Of a stretch of 64,000 bases of DNA, positions 32,683 through 43,825 are shown one piece after another. Source of the stretch: Myrmaecium sp. VS I D KN 1 (Eukaryota > Ascomycota > Dothideomycetes > Valsariales > Valsariaceae); contig JADQAV010000001.1 in assembly GCA_019775845.1 (NCBI GenBank), positions 62,001-126,000 on the forward strand, read 5' to 3'. Position numbers and translations under genes: made by a program. Position 1 is the stretch's first letter. Every line of letters starts with the position of its first letter. The notes under the pieces were generated by a model. It ran no database searches, had not been told where the DNA came from, and worked only from the letters and a program-made list of their open reading frames with translations.

Positions 32683-34514
32683 ATGGTGGAAAATGAGGCC
32701 AACCCCACAACGTGGAAGTTTACACAGTGAGTATCCAAACAGACAGGTCATATCAAGCTATCGTAGTTGGGTGTGAGGTCGATATTCAGGCGGTCCTCAT
32801 GGCTGCTTTGCGCTTATGCTGACATTGCCCGCTATCTTCAACCCTTACTAATTCAGCTTTGTAGATGCTTCGGAGACAAGGGCGATGTTGAAGATATAAC
32901 CGAAGGTGTGTAACTAGTATATTCGGCCTACAACAACCTCTAACAGAGCTTTGTTATCTAGCGGATATCATATCCACAGTCGAGTTCGATCAGACGGGAA
33001 ATTACCTTGCGACTGGTGACAAAGGTGGCCGAGTTGTGCTTTTCGAGAGGAATGAGACGGTGCGTAGCCAAACCTGCCTTTCTCTGATTACCTTAACCTC
33101 CACTCACTTGTTTGAGCGTGCTAATAGTATGAATAACAGAAAAAAACCTGCGAGTACAAATTTCATACCGAGTTTCAATCCCACGAACCCGAGTTCGATT
33201 ACTTGAAGTCCCTGGAGATAGAAGAGAAGATCAACAAGATCAAATGGTGCAAGCGCCAAAATGCATCACACTACCTTTTGTCTACGAATGACAAGACGAT
33301 AAAGCTTTGGAAGGTGTTTGAGAAATCTTTGAAGGTGGTGGCGGAGAACAATTTGTCTCATGAACTGACTCCCGGCGGAGTTCCAGGGGGAGGGGGCCCT
33401 GTCCGGAACCCCAATGTCAACTTCCGTACAGCTGCGGATCTGAAGCTACCTCGCTTGACTCACCACGATACAGTTGTCGCCGCCGTCCCCCGAAAGACTT
33501 ATGCAAATGCGCATGCTTATCATATCAACAGCATTTCCGTCAACAGCGATGGGGAAACCTTCATAAGCAGCGATGACCTCAGAATCAACTTATGGAACCT
33601 AAACATCCAGGACCAGAGTTTCAACATTGTTGATATCAAGCCGGCGAATATGGAAGAGTTGACAGAGGTTATCACGGCAGCTGAATTCCACCCTATCAGT
33701 TGCAACTGGTTTATGTACGCAAGCTCGAAGGGGACTATCAAGCTGGCAGACATGAGAGAGAGCGCCTTATGCGACCAGCATGCTAAGCGTATGTTATAAC
33801 CAGTATGTACCCTGGATCCGCTGACAATTGTGTGTAGAATTTGAGCAAGAGGAGGATCCTGCCTCTCGATCCTTCTTCTCCGAGATCATCTCTTCCATAT
33901 CAGACGTTCGATTTTCCCATGACGGCCGTTATATCCTTTCCCGAGACTATCTTACAGTGAAGATTTGGGATGTCAACATGGAAAGACAACCCTTGAAAAC
34001 AATTCCCATTCACGAACATCTCCGGCCCCGACTATGTGATACCTACGAAAACGACTCTATTTTCGACAAGTTCGAAGTGGTCTTCTCCGGTGATGCGAAG
34101 AACGTGATGACGGGCAGTTACAATAACAACTTCATGATCTACCCGTCCGACCCCGATAAAGACACGGAAGTGGTACTACAGGCGGATAAGTCTGCCTTCA
34201 AGGCAAAGAAGGTCGGCATCCCCACGCCGATGAACTCCAAGGGTGAATCGACAAGCCCGACGAGTGGCGCAGGAAAGAAGGGGAACTCGAGGGCTGGGAG
34301 TCCAGCGGCTGGTGCCATTGGAGCATCGCAGCGCATGAGGAAGGAGACAGATGCAGACCAGATTGACTTCAACAAGAAAATCTTACACATGAGCTGGCAT
34401 CCATTCGAAGACAGCATCGCTATCGCAGCAACCAACAACGTAAGTCAACCCTAACTACCCGAGGGCAGGCCATATCTAATATCGTGACAGCTTTTCGTAT
34501 TCTCTGCATTGTAG
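32683..34514 (+). CDS. Protein phosphatase 2A regulatory subunit B (PR55/Cdc55 type)
   Basis: Six exons: 32683-32726, 32865-32905, 32962-33059, 33140-33788, 33838-34439, 34491-34514, in phase, 485 residues. The WD-repeat propeller of the B55 family is clear: [116 protein letters not shown] and the terminal LFVFSAL. It targets PP2A to substrates in mitotic exit, morphogenesis and septation. An Aspergillus nidulans orthologue is pabA (family knowledge). A fungal-type Ser/Gly/Lys insert lies near residues 390-440. The last coding exon is only 24 nt. Confidence 0.96.
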
Positions 34515-35341
34515 AGGAAAGGGCAGCTGGGGTGTTTGGAAAGGCGTTGCCGCGTTGGTATCTCTCGATACAAGGTTTTGGCCATTCACGACTCGGTTTA
34601 CTAGAGGACCACTGATTTCGAGCAACATCCGCCAGGCCTGTTACGCATGCATCCAAGGCAAGCCGTGTAGGACAGCAGAAATGAACGTAAAATAATGTAG
34701 TCTCTGCGTCTCATTATCATTCGTGAACCCCAATGAGATATGGCCCGTAGAAAGTCCTAGGGTTCTGACGCCTGAGGCGTGGAAAGGGCAACTATATACA
34801 GTCTCTATAGGATGAGCCTGCACCGAATTTTGATTCCTATCAGTCACACGTACTTAGGCCACAGCATGCCCTGGTAGCATAATGTAGTCCAGTGTACGTC
34901 ATTAGATCTTTAGGCTAGGCTGAGAGGACTAGGGTAGATGTGCGGAGTTACGGGCATACACGCTAACGAGTACAGTAAACAAGGGTGAACTACTAGTACC
35001 TAAAGAGGTGTGTACATATATCAGTAACAGTATGTTTTATAGGCTTCAAACATCCTCGACACCTATATTAAAATATCTAAACCATCGTGCCTCGGGAAAT
35101 TGATTATCTTCCGGGAGTATCTTCTTGGTCGGAAATATCCCTATCCTGTCAGATTTCTGAGGCGTTACGTTTCCTTTTCCGGTTGGCCCCTTCTCCTAGG
35201 AGTACCACCTTCATTGCAACTAAACAATGCCTCTTGAATCACAACAATCCTGACCCAAGGTACTTACTACTAGAGCCTCCATCAACCCTTGCACCGGCCA
35301 AACCAATCGATTCTGCGCCCTACTGCTCTCACTTCCTCAGT
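34515..35341. other. Intergenic
   Basis: 3' flank of the PP2A-B gene and leader of the transporter. An in-frame ATG at 35087 would lengthen the transporter by 85 residues without similarity. AT-rich 34870-35060. No other gene seen. Confidence 0.5.
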
Positions 35342-36604
35342 ATGATACCTCTCGCGCCAGTAGGCATCATCGGCCTCATCTTCGGTGGATGCTGTTCCAA
35401 TGTAAGGCATGAATCATTCTGTATCTATTCCGCTCTGATAATCTTTAGGTATTTGCTTTGGAAACAATTCTCAAGTATGTAGTCAATAATCTACCCAATG
35501 TGGCTCCATTCTGACAACACTAGACATGAACCAAGCAGTGGTAAGCTCCCCTATATCCGCACCTGGAAGGGATGTCGGTGTCTGAGGATATCTAGGGCTT
35601 CTTATAACGTTTGCACAATTTGTCTTGACATGCTTGGCCGCTCTCCCTTCGCAACTTGATTTCAATCGGCCTTTCTTTCTGAAAAAGTCATCTGTTCCCA
35701 TGCGGAAATGGGCGTTCAGCGCCACCATGTTTTTCGCCGTCAATATGCTCAATAACTGGGCCTTTGCCTTTAACATCTCCGTTCCTGCACACATCATCTT
35801 GCGCAGCTTCGGCAGTGTCACAACGATGGGTGCCGGTTGGTTGAGAGGAAAGCGATATTCGCCGATTCAAGTGATATCCGTCGGCGTACTTACCCTCGGT
35901 GTGTTGATATCCGCATGGGCTGACGCCTCCTCAAAAGTAAGTGACTAGTCGTCGAAGCGTGAGCATTAGACGAGGCAGTATTTAACAATCTTTGCCAGGG
36001 CAAATCAATGAGCACCGCTGGTGTCGACTTCAGGGACTCTTCGTTCGAAGCTGGCCTGGCCATCTTGCTCGTAGCGCAGCTGCTCTCAGCCTACATGGGT
36101 ATCTATGCACAGGATATCTTTGCTGAGCACGGCAAGGTGTGGGATCAAAACCTGTTCTACTGCCATTTCCTCAGCCTGCCAATGTTCATGCCGCTGCACG
36201 ACATGTTGCGCCGTCAATATGCCCATCTGTCACAATCTCCTCCGCTCACTGTTCAACCGTCTGCGGCAGCAGTCCTGCCTTCAGGTCTCGCTCGTCTCAT
36301 ATCGTTGACGCCTCGATCCGTCTTCATGCTCACAGTGAACGCGGTCACTCAACTGTTATGCATTAGCGGTGTCAACCTCCTCAGCGCGAAGACATCAGCA
36401 GTCACTGTGACTATTGTGCTCAATATCCGCAAACTGGTCAGCTTCATGATTAGCATTTGGCTGTTTGGAAACAAGCTCAGTGGGCAAATGATCCTAGGGG
36501 CCGTGTTGGTCTTTGGCGCAGGCGCTCTATATGGGTGGGAGACTAGCGTGGGCATGAAGAGAAGACAAGCAAGGGATAGCAGCAAGGCCAAGAAGGAAGC
36601 ATAG
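35342..36604 (+). CDS. UAA-family nucleotide-sugar transporter (UDP-GlcNAc/Yea4, SLC35B4 type)
   Basis: Five exons: 35342-35401, 35449-35474, 35524-35540, 35596-35936, 35999-36604, in phase, 349 residues with about ten membrane segments. The N-terminus MIPLAPVGIIGLIFGGCCSN, the block NNWAFAFNISVPAHIILRSF, GKRYSPIQVISVGVLTLGV, DNLFYCHFLSLPMF-like DQNLFYCHFLSLPMF and the near-terminal LVSFMISIWLFGN define the family. It moves UDP-GlcNAc or a related sugar nucleotide into ER/Golgi in exchange for nucleoside monophosphate, feeding glycan and chitin-related synthesis. Exons 2 and 3 are only 26 and 17 nt, so the second membrane segment is assembled from tiny exons. The gene precedes a Pmt4-type mannosyltransferase. 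Confidence 0.9.
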
Positions 36605-37378
36605 AGATGCCGTGACGACAGATCCTAGAGGTGTGAGCTTCTCGAGTACCTTTTATAGGTAATCGCGTCTAGAAAAACAGCCAACAAGATTTTATTCTCT
36701 CTATTCTATATATTGTACTTTATATGTATATAGTCTCTTATTTCGGTCTACACTTATCATTTCAAGTTGATTCCCCGACAGTTCGATGATAACTCCATTA
36801 CAGTGCTTTTTCTCCAAGAAGAAGAATAGAAGAAAGCACGGCTGCGAACATGCCACCAGTTACCACATGGCCCGAGAGATATCCTATTGTGGGTAAGGAG
36901 CTAAGTACGATCGATGTGGATGTGGCTCGTACCTACAGGAGATTACTACGCTTAGTTAGAATCGCCGTCCACCTTTGATCATCCTACACGATGTCTACAT
37001 CGAGTATTTACCTTCAATGTGGAAGCAAGTGTGGGGACCAGGTTGGGTGGTTGGAGCTCAGCCGGCGCTAGTGCTGGAAGCAGGGGGACGTGAACCTACC
37101 CACGCTACCTTTACCTGCCCAAGGAATCGTCTTACGAATTGGCCAGCTGTACCGAACAGTCGAGGGGGCAGGCTATCATCCTCTCCGCACGCTCCTCCGG
37201 ACCTCCTCCCATCCACTTTCTGTTATCTCAGGTCCTTCGCCCACGAAGTCCTTCCCTCTTTGATCTCCGTAAGTTCTGCCCCGGGCCCCCGTGCCGCAGC
37301 AATTGACCTCGCTCGTCCCGATCCGTTTCACTGACGGCACCGCGCAGGCTACAGCAGACTCGCTGTCCAGCTGCAGCC
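36605..37378. other. Intergenic
   Basis: AT-rich 3' flank (36660-36760) then a CT-rich promoter ahead of the mannosyltransferase gene. No gene seen. Confidence 0.5.
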
Positions 37379-39831
37379 ATGTCTTCGCCCGCGCCGTCGG
37401 TACGGCAAAGAAAGAAGGACAAGCGCCCTACCACTTCCAATCCCGACGCCGCCGTCGACGGTCACTTCGATGCCGTTGAGCAGGCGAAGCGTGGGGCCAA
37501 GAAAGCTGTGCAGTCCGACTGGGACTACAAGCTAGCTCTGGCTGTCATCACAGTTCTGGCGTTTGTTACGCGCTTCTGGTGGATCACCCACCCGAACGAG
37601 GTCGTCTTTGACGAGGTTCACTTTGGCAAGGTAAGCAGACATGCTGCTATAGTCCCCCAAAAGCCGAGTTCGATGATGGCTAACCCGGTTCCCCTTGATC
37701 CGCAGTTCGCGTCCTTCTATCTGAAGCGCACATACTTCTTCGATGTCCACCCTCCTTTTGGCAAGCTCCTCTTCGCCTTTGCCGGTTGGCTCGTCGGATA
37801 CAATGGCGATTTCCTTTTCGAGAATATTGGCGACTCCTACATCGACAATAAAGTCCCCTACGTCGCGTACCGCGCCATGCCTGCCACCATGGGTGCCCTT
37901 ACTGTCCCCACCGTCTTCATGATCATGTGGGAGTCCGGATATTCTCTCCCGGCTTGCGTTACCGCTGCTGGACTGGTTCTATTCGACAATGCGCACATCG
38001 GCCAGACTAGGTTGATTCTCCTCGACGCCACGCTTATCTTTTCCATGGCGTTGAGCGTCTTGGCGTATATCAGGTTTTATAAGCTCAGACACGTTCCTTT
38101 CTCCCGAAAATGGTGGAAGTGGCTTCTCCTGACGGGCGTCTGCCTGAGCTGTGTCATCTCCACCAAGTATGTCGGTGTCTTTACCTTCTTCTCGATTGGC
38201 GTTCCGGTCCTGTTCGATCTCTGGGATCTCTTGGACGTCAACCGTCGCCAAGGAGCGCTTTCTCTTCAGCAGTTTGGCAAGCATTTTGCAGCACGTATGG
38301 TCGGTTTGATCATCGTCCCCTTCCTCCTCTACCTGTTCTGGTTCCAGGTGCACTTCTCCATCCTCACCAGGTCTGGGCCCGGAGATGACTTCATGAGTCC
38401 TCAGTTCCAGGAGACTTTGAGCGATAACATCATGACTCTGCAATCAGTTGGCGTGAACTACTACGATACGCTTACCATCCGCCATAAGGACACCAGGGTT
38501 TACCTCCACAGCCACCCTGACCGCTATCCTCTGAGGTATGAGGATGGTCGTATCTCCAGCCAAGGACAACAAGTAACTGGATATCCCCACAATGATACCA
38601 ACAACCACTGGCAGATCCTTCCGCCCAACGATTCTCCTGCAACCGAAGACACCAAAGTCAGGGTGGGCGACGTGATTAGACTTAGACACCTCGTCACCGA
38701 TACCATCCTTTTGACCCACGATGTGGCGTCTCCGTATTACCCCACAAACCAGGAATTCACGACTGTTCCCCTGGAGGAGGCCAATGGGGATAGGTACAAC
38801 GATACGTTGTTTGAGATCCGGGTTGAGAACGCGAAAGCACGTCAAGAATTCAAGACGATGTCTTCACACTTTAAATTGATTCACGTTCCCACCAAAGTTG
38901 CTATGTGGACACATACCACTCCATTACCTGACTGGGCTTACAAACAAGCCGAAATCAACGGAAACAAGAATATCCAGCAAAGTAGTAACACATGGTTCGT
39001 GGAGGAGATACCCTCGCTCCCGGAGGACAGTGAGCGTCTCAAGCACGAGCCAAGGAAGGTGAAGCACCTACCATTCTTGAAGAAATGGTTTGAGCTACAA
39101 CGCGCCATGTTTTATCACAACAATGCTCTCACCAGCAGCCATCCTTATGCCAGCTTCCCCCTTTCCTGGCCGTTCCTCCTTCGTGGTGTAAGCTTCTGGA
39201 CTAAGAATGAGACAAGAGAGCAAATCTACTTCCTCGGAAACCCGGTTGGCTGGTGGCTAGCAAGCAGCTTGCTTGCCGTCTTCGTTGGCGTAGTCGGTGC
39301 CGACCAACTGGCCATGCGACGCGGTGTCGATGCCTTGGACAAACGTAAGTCTTTCTCTTGCTGTTAGATGTCTTATGAACTTAGACTAATTGTGGATCAG
39401 GCACTCGCTCTCGTCTATACAATTCGACCGGTTTCTTTTTCCTTACCTGGGCAGCCCATTATGTCCCATTCTTCATTATGGGCCGCCAGCTGTTCCTGCA
39501 CCATTACCTTCCGGCTCATCTGGCCTCCGCTCTCGTCACTGGCGCGCTTGTGGAGTTTGTCTTCAACATCGAGCCCACCAGCCTCGAGGAGCTCGATTCT
39601 GCGCTGAGCGCGGATGCCAAGAAGAAGAAGTTGACTCGCAGCAAGCCTGTCCGCGAGCGTATCGGCGGTCAGACCATGATCGCCAGCTGGATTGCTTGCG
39701 TGGTCATCCTCGCCGCGGTCTTCGCCTGCTTCATATACTTTGCTCCGCTGACGTATGGCCGCCCTGGCTTGAGTGTAGCCCAGATCAACGCACGCAAGTG
39801 GTTGAACTATGATCTTCACTTCGCCAAGTAG
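37379..39831 (+). CDS. Dolichyl-phosphate-mannose-protein mannosyltransferase, Pmt4 family
   Basis: Three exons, 37379-37630, 37706-39344, 39401-39831, 773 residues. It transfers mannose from Dol-P-Man to Ser/Thr of secretory and membrane proteins in the ER. The first luminal loop has the catalytic acidic pair (EVVFDEVHFGK|F). Membrane segments surround AMPATMGALTVPTVFMIMW and DNAHIGQTRLILLDATLIF. MIR repeats span about 310-520 (YLHSHPDRYPLRYEDGRISS, HWQILP, VRVGDVIRLRH, HVPTKVAMWTH). The C-terminal segments include FIMGRQLFLHHYLPAHL, and the protein ends LNYDLHFAK, as in Pmt4 (Aspergillus PmtC). Intron 1 (75 nt) has no in-frame stop and preserves frame. Confidence 0.95.
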
Positions 39832-40404
39832 TGGGGACGACCTTTCTTGTATGTGTTGGAAATCGGTTCATCGGAAAAAAGGGGGCTAGGCTGAATGTTT
39901 GATGCTACGAAAGTTGCATTTTTTTCTTCCCGTTCGCTTCGAGAGCGTGTTACCTGGCAAGCATGCTGGACTTTGTCTTAAGTGACTTTCAATTTCTGTA
40001 TATTTTATTTCATCAATTGTGGGGAGAAGATTGTTCCGCGCCTCCTTGTTCAACCAAATTGCGTGCCCGATTTGCTTGGACTTCCCGTGGGCGCAGTGGA
40101 AACAGAGCATGAGCTTAGCTCGACCAAGGAGACAAAAAACAAAAACCAAAGGCACAAAAGATCATGCCAAGATGAATCCAGTTGTAAATGTAAAATCAGA
40201 TAATCAAAACTCATTGAACAAAAGAGCCCAAAAGTCACATTCGCACGTTCCTGCGCTTGCCTCAAGGAGTGTTGATCGAGCTCCGGACGGAGGTCAGGTA
40301 GGAATTCACGAATACGACAAAGGAAATAGGACCGCCACGCCATGACGGCTCGACCAAGAAGATTCGGGCGGCCTATGAGCAAGAACACAGTCTTGCCTCT
40401 AGTC
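39832..40404. other. Intergenic between convergent genes
   Basis: 3' flanks of the Pmt4 gene and the small charged protein. A-rich around 40125-40215. No gene seen. Confidence 0.5.
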
Positions 40405-40839
40405 TCACCCGCTCATCTGCACGCCAGCCTTGCCCGTGCCGAAGTGGACGCGGTCGCCGAGGCCGAGACGGTCGTACTCCTCCTTCCGCTGCTGCCGCCG
40501 CTTCTCCTTCTCCGCCCGACGGCGGCGGCGGCGCTCGTCCTCGCCGTTGTCGCCGTCGTGGTGGTGGTGGGCGGCTTTGGGGTCATCGTCCTCCTCTTCG
40601 TCGTCATCGTCATCGTCGTCGTAATAGTAGGCCTTGGAATCCTTGTCATCGGTGTTGTCGTGGTGGGCAAGCTCGCTGTCGGCGACGGCTGTCCGGTCTC
40701 CCTTGCCCATTTTGTCCTTCACCTTGGCCGTGACGGTGGCGAGGACGGTAGACATCTTGCTTTTTTCTTTGCCTTTGCCTTTGCCTTTGCCTTGCGCGGC
40801 AGCGTTGACGTCGGCGGTGGGCGAGGATGGAGGACTCAT
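40405..40839 (-). CDS. Small highly charged low-complexity protein
   Basis: Single exon of 144 residues from the Met reading MSPPSSPTADVNAAAQ; a further 46 codons upstream are open but unlike protein. The sequence has a Lys/Gly repeat (GKGKGKGKEKSK), a possible amphipathic stretch MSTVLATVTAKVKDKMGKG, an acidic Asp/Glu run after YYY, a His run, and a basic Arg/Lys helix (ERRRRRRAEKEKRRQQRKEEY) before LGLGDRVHFGTGKAGVQMSG. The ordered C-terminus suggests a real protein. I do not recognise a function. Confidence 0.6.
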   Translation of the reverse strand: MSPPSSPTADVNAAAQGKGKGKGKEKSKMSTVLATVTAKVKDKMGKGDRTAVADSELAHHDNTDDKDSKAYYYDDDDDDDEEEDDDPKAAHHHHDGDNGEDERRRRRRAEKEKRRQQRKEEYDRLGLGDRVHFGTGKAGVQMSG

Positions 40840-41925
40840 GTTGATGTGCGTCCGGAAAAGAAAGGGTGTTGTGTTGGAGGATGGAAGGTGGGACCACTTC
40901 GGTCGGGGCTGTCTGGGTACTGCCGGGACTCCTCTTTCGTCACGCTTGGTGATGATGGATGATATAGATATAGACAAGAGAAAAAGAAGAAGAAAGATAG
41001 AGTGTGTGACAGTTTCAAACGGGGATCCCAGCCGCGGTAGTGATGGACAAGCGGACAGAGAGGTTTTTTTTTTTAGAACAGACAGTGGTAGAGGTTTCCG
41101 AAATTTGAAGTGGAAACGCCTGAAGAGAGAGGGTGTGACAAGACTGTGAGTGAATACAGAAACCTATATAAAAAAGGCTGCCTGCTGGGAGGAGGAGGGG
41201 GGGAAGGCATAAACAAGTTAGCGTCCGCACCGTCGCAAAGCACGCGGAGACGCGATGTTTAGCGAGATCCTTCCCTCTCCCTTCTGACTCAGTGGAGGAT
41301 TTGCTGTTTGGCCAGGGATGGATTGACCAATCCCCATCTGGACCTGGTGTCGTGGCTGTGATGATGTGACTCCCTTCTTCGGTCGGGAAGCATCGATAAG
41401 GAGGTGATAGACCGTACTGTATGCATGCCGGAGCCGACTTCCATTCTGCGCTTTCCACTTCTGTTGATAGTCGGAAAAGGCTGTTCATCTTCCAGAAAGT
41501 CCCTGCTGGCTGAGGTTTCCATGGCTGCCTAGCCAGGGGTTGATACAAGCATCCAATCGTAGGAACGAGAGTTGACCGGCGTTCAGAGCCTCTCTACAGC
41601 GCGGGCTGACCAGAGCTATTGGGAAAAACGGAGAAAGGAAAAGAAAGCCATGCTCCATGGCCGTGACAAGCTTATTTCTACAGTCCACAGAAGACAAGAA
41701 ATTATCATTAACCGGTACCACTAAGGGAGAAAGAAACGAAAAGTGGAAAAGAAGTATGTGAAGGCTCCCATCCAGCGAGATGTCCGTACGGTGTAGGAAG
41801 AGAAGCCACCAGAAAATGCTGTATCCAAAGGTGCAACTACACTTACATGCTATGTACGCCGCCCGAGTCTATAGTCCCATGGAAGTTGTCATCACGTCGT
41901 TAGAGATAATGGCAAAGAAATCGAA
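40840..41925. other. Intergenic, 1.1 kb
   Basis: Promoter of the small charged protein and 3' flank of the She3-like gene. Frames across 41015-41550 on the minus strand lack family signals. No gene seen. Confidence 0.45.
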
Positions 41926-42885
41926 TCACTTTTGTTGTTGTTGCTGGTGCTCCTTCATGCTCATCACCCAGTTCATTTTGTCCCTCGCCGCGGCGAGCTG
42001 GTCAAGTAGTGTCCGCGCATCATCGTCATGCTTCTGAACACCTTGACGCATCCCCCTAGCCTCTTCTTCAAGCGCCTGAAGGCGAGTGTCCCACTCCAAT
42101 TTCATCTGCTCCAGCTGCTCAGCCATCTTCGCAACGATGCTGTCCGCACGCGCCTTCTCCTGGTGTTGCTGGTCGCCGCACACCTCCAACGCGGCCAATC
42201 GCTTCGAGTCCGCCTCCCGGGACCGTTTCACCTTCTCGAGATCCTTCCGAATCCGCTGGACCTGACTCTCGTAGCGACCTTCGAGCCTCTTGATCCCGTC
42301 CCGCAGAGCTTCTGCGTGCGCCTCGGCACGCCTCTGGGCGGTCTCCGCCTCGGCGATCTGCCGTTTGGTCTCCGTCAGAACTCGGTCAAGCTCCTGCGAC
42401 ATTTCATCCTCCCGGGTCGCGGCGGCAGCTCGACGGGCCGCTTCAGCGGCGAGCTGGCCCCGGAGCTCTTCGATCTGCCGGTCCTTTCGCTTGATCATCC
42501 GATCGTGACTTTCATGAAGAATGACTAGCTGTTCGTTCTTGTCGCGCATGTCCGCCTCGATGGCCTTGGAAGCCTGCAGGTCGGCCTGGGCCTGTTGTAA
42601 TGAGGTCTCCCGACTCCTCGCCTCCCGCTTCAGGGCATCGACCTCCCTGGTCAGCCGTTCGATGTGTTGGGTGGATTTCCCGGACGGTCCCCCCGAGGGG
42701 ATTCGGTAGCTGGCCATGCTGGCATTTGGCGAGCTCGAGTATGGCGCGCTGGGAGCAGCAGAGACTCTGGGCGGCGAGGAAGGAGACGGCGAAGTTGGTC
42801 GCATAATCGATGGCATCAGGAGAGGCGGGGACTGCGGGTTGTTCTGCGGAAGCGTTGTTTCCTGCGTGCAAATGCCGCTTGTCAT
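41926..42885 (-). CDS. She3-like coiled-coil protein (SWI5-dependent HO expression protein 3 family)
   Basis: Single open exon giving up to 319 residues; a Met reading MPSIMRPTSPSPSS about 24 residues in may be the true start, and an acceptor-like CTTCCGCAG precedes it, so a 5' exon is possible. After a Ser/Pro-rich head the protein is one long coiled coil, beginning GKSTQHIERLTREVDALKRE and including KNEQLVILHESHDRMIKRKD, a signature of fungal proteins annotated as SHE3. In yeast She3 is an adaptor that tethers RNA-binding She2 to myosin Myo4. In filamentous fungi the role is not settled. It ends in a short polyglutamine run. Confidence 0.6.
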   Translation of the reverse strand: MTSGICTQETTLPQNNPQSPPLLMPSIMRPTSPSPSSPPRVSAAPSAPYSSSPNASMASYRIPSGGPSGKSTQHIERLTREVDALKREARSRETSLQQAQADLQASKAIEADMRDKNEQLVILHESHDRMIKRKDRQIEELRGQLAAEAARRAAAATREDEMSQELDRVLTETKRQIAEAETAQRRAEAHAEALRDGIKRLEGRYESQVQRIRKDLEKVKRSREADSKRLAALEVCGDQQHQEKARADSIVAKMAEQLEQMKLEWDTRLQALEEEARGMRQGVQKHDDDARTLLDQLAAARDKMNWVMSMKEHQQQQQK

Positions 42886-43825
42886 AACGATGCCGATGTA
42901 GATAGATGACGATAGTATGAGAATTGGGAAGCGAACGGCGGCTGTGGTAAAATAACGACGTCAAGAGAGGGTATGCAGTCTTGCTCCGTCAGCAGAAATC
43001 TGGAGAGAGCGGTGGTGTCCGATCGAGGCAAAGAGCGAGTTGGTCGATGGGTGGATGGATGGATGGATGGTGGGAGTCCGCGGACAATTCCCCTGCGGAA
43101 AGGGAGAGGGCGCTTGTGGTTTCGTAGCTGGCACGGCGCCGTTGGTTCGGTAAGGGACGGCGGGTAATTAAGGTACGTGGCCCTGCAGGCACCTTTCTTT
43201 ACCGGGCACCCCTCCGTCAGCGCTGCTTTCGCGAAATCCGGGGTAACAGGCGCAGCCAGGCCAGCAGGCGCCGAACAGCTTCTCACTGCCCACTAATTAT
43301 ACCGGATTTTGCAGCGGATGGGGATGCTGACATGTAACTCAAAATACTACTCCGTACTATGTACACACGATAATATTTATGACATTGTGATAACATTACT
43401 TGCCTGGTAAGAAACGGCTTGATGTAGAATCTCAGGCGGCTTGGTACAGTAATCCAGGGGTTCTGCATGAGAGCCCCTGACAATCTCCCCATTAGCTCCC
43501 GCCGCAGCGCCGCCTGAACAACCAAGGTATGCCTGACATGTTGGGATGCCGTGGAAGCCACACGCTCCCCGAAACATGTTTTATACGTTCGTCAATTGTA
43601 AGATCCTTCCACTGACAGTAACAATCATACAATAGATTTTCCATCATCAGGCCATGTCCAATGCTCCACGCCAACAGAGAAAAGGGGCCACATGAAGACT
43701 GCGGGATGACAGTATCCATATAAGCTCCCCCGCTGAAGATGCATGCAACCATCATCATAGCTATAGCTGGATGCCCTCCTCGCCACCCTTCACCCGCCAG
43801 ATCCCAGGAATGAAACATCCCTTCC
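42886..43825. other. Intergenic
   Basis: Includes a GGAT-type tetranucleotide run near 43046-43071 and the 3' flank of AMP deaminase. No gene seen. Confidence 0.5.
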
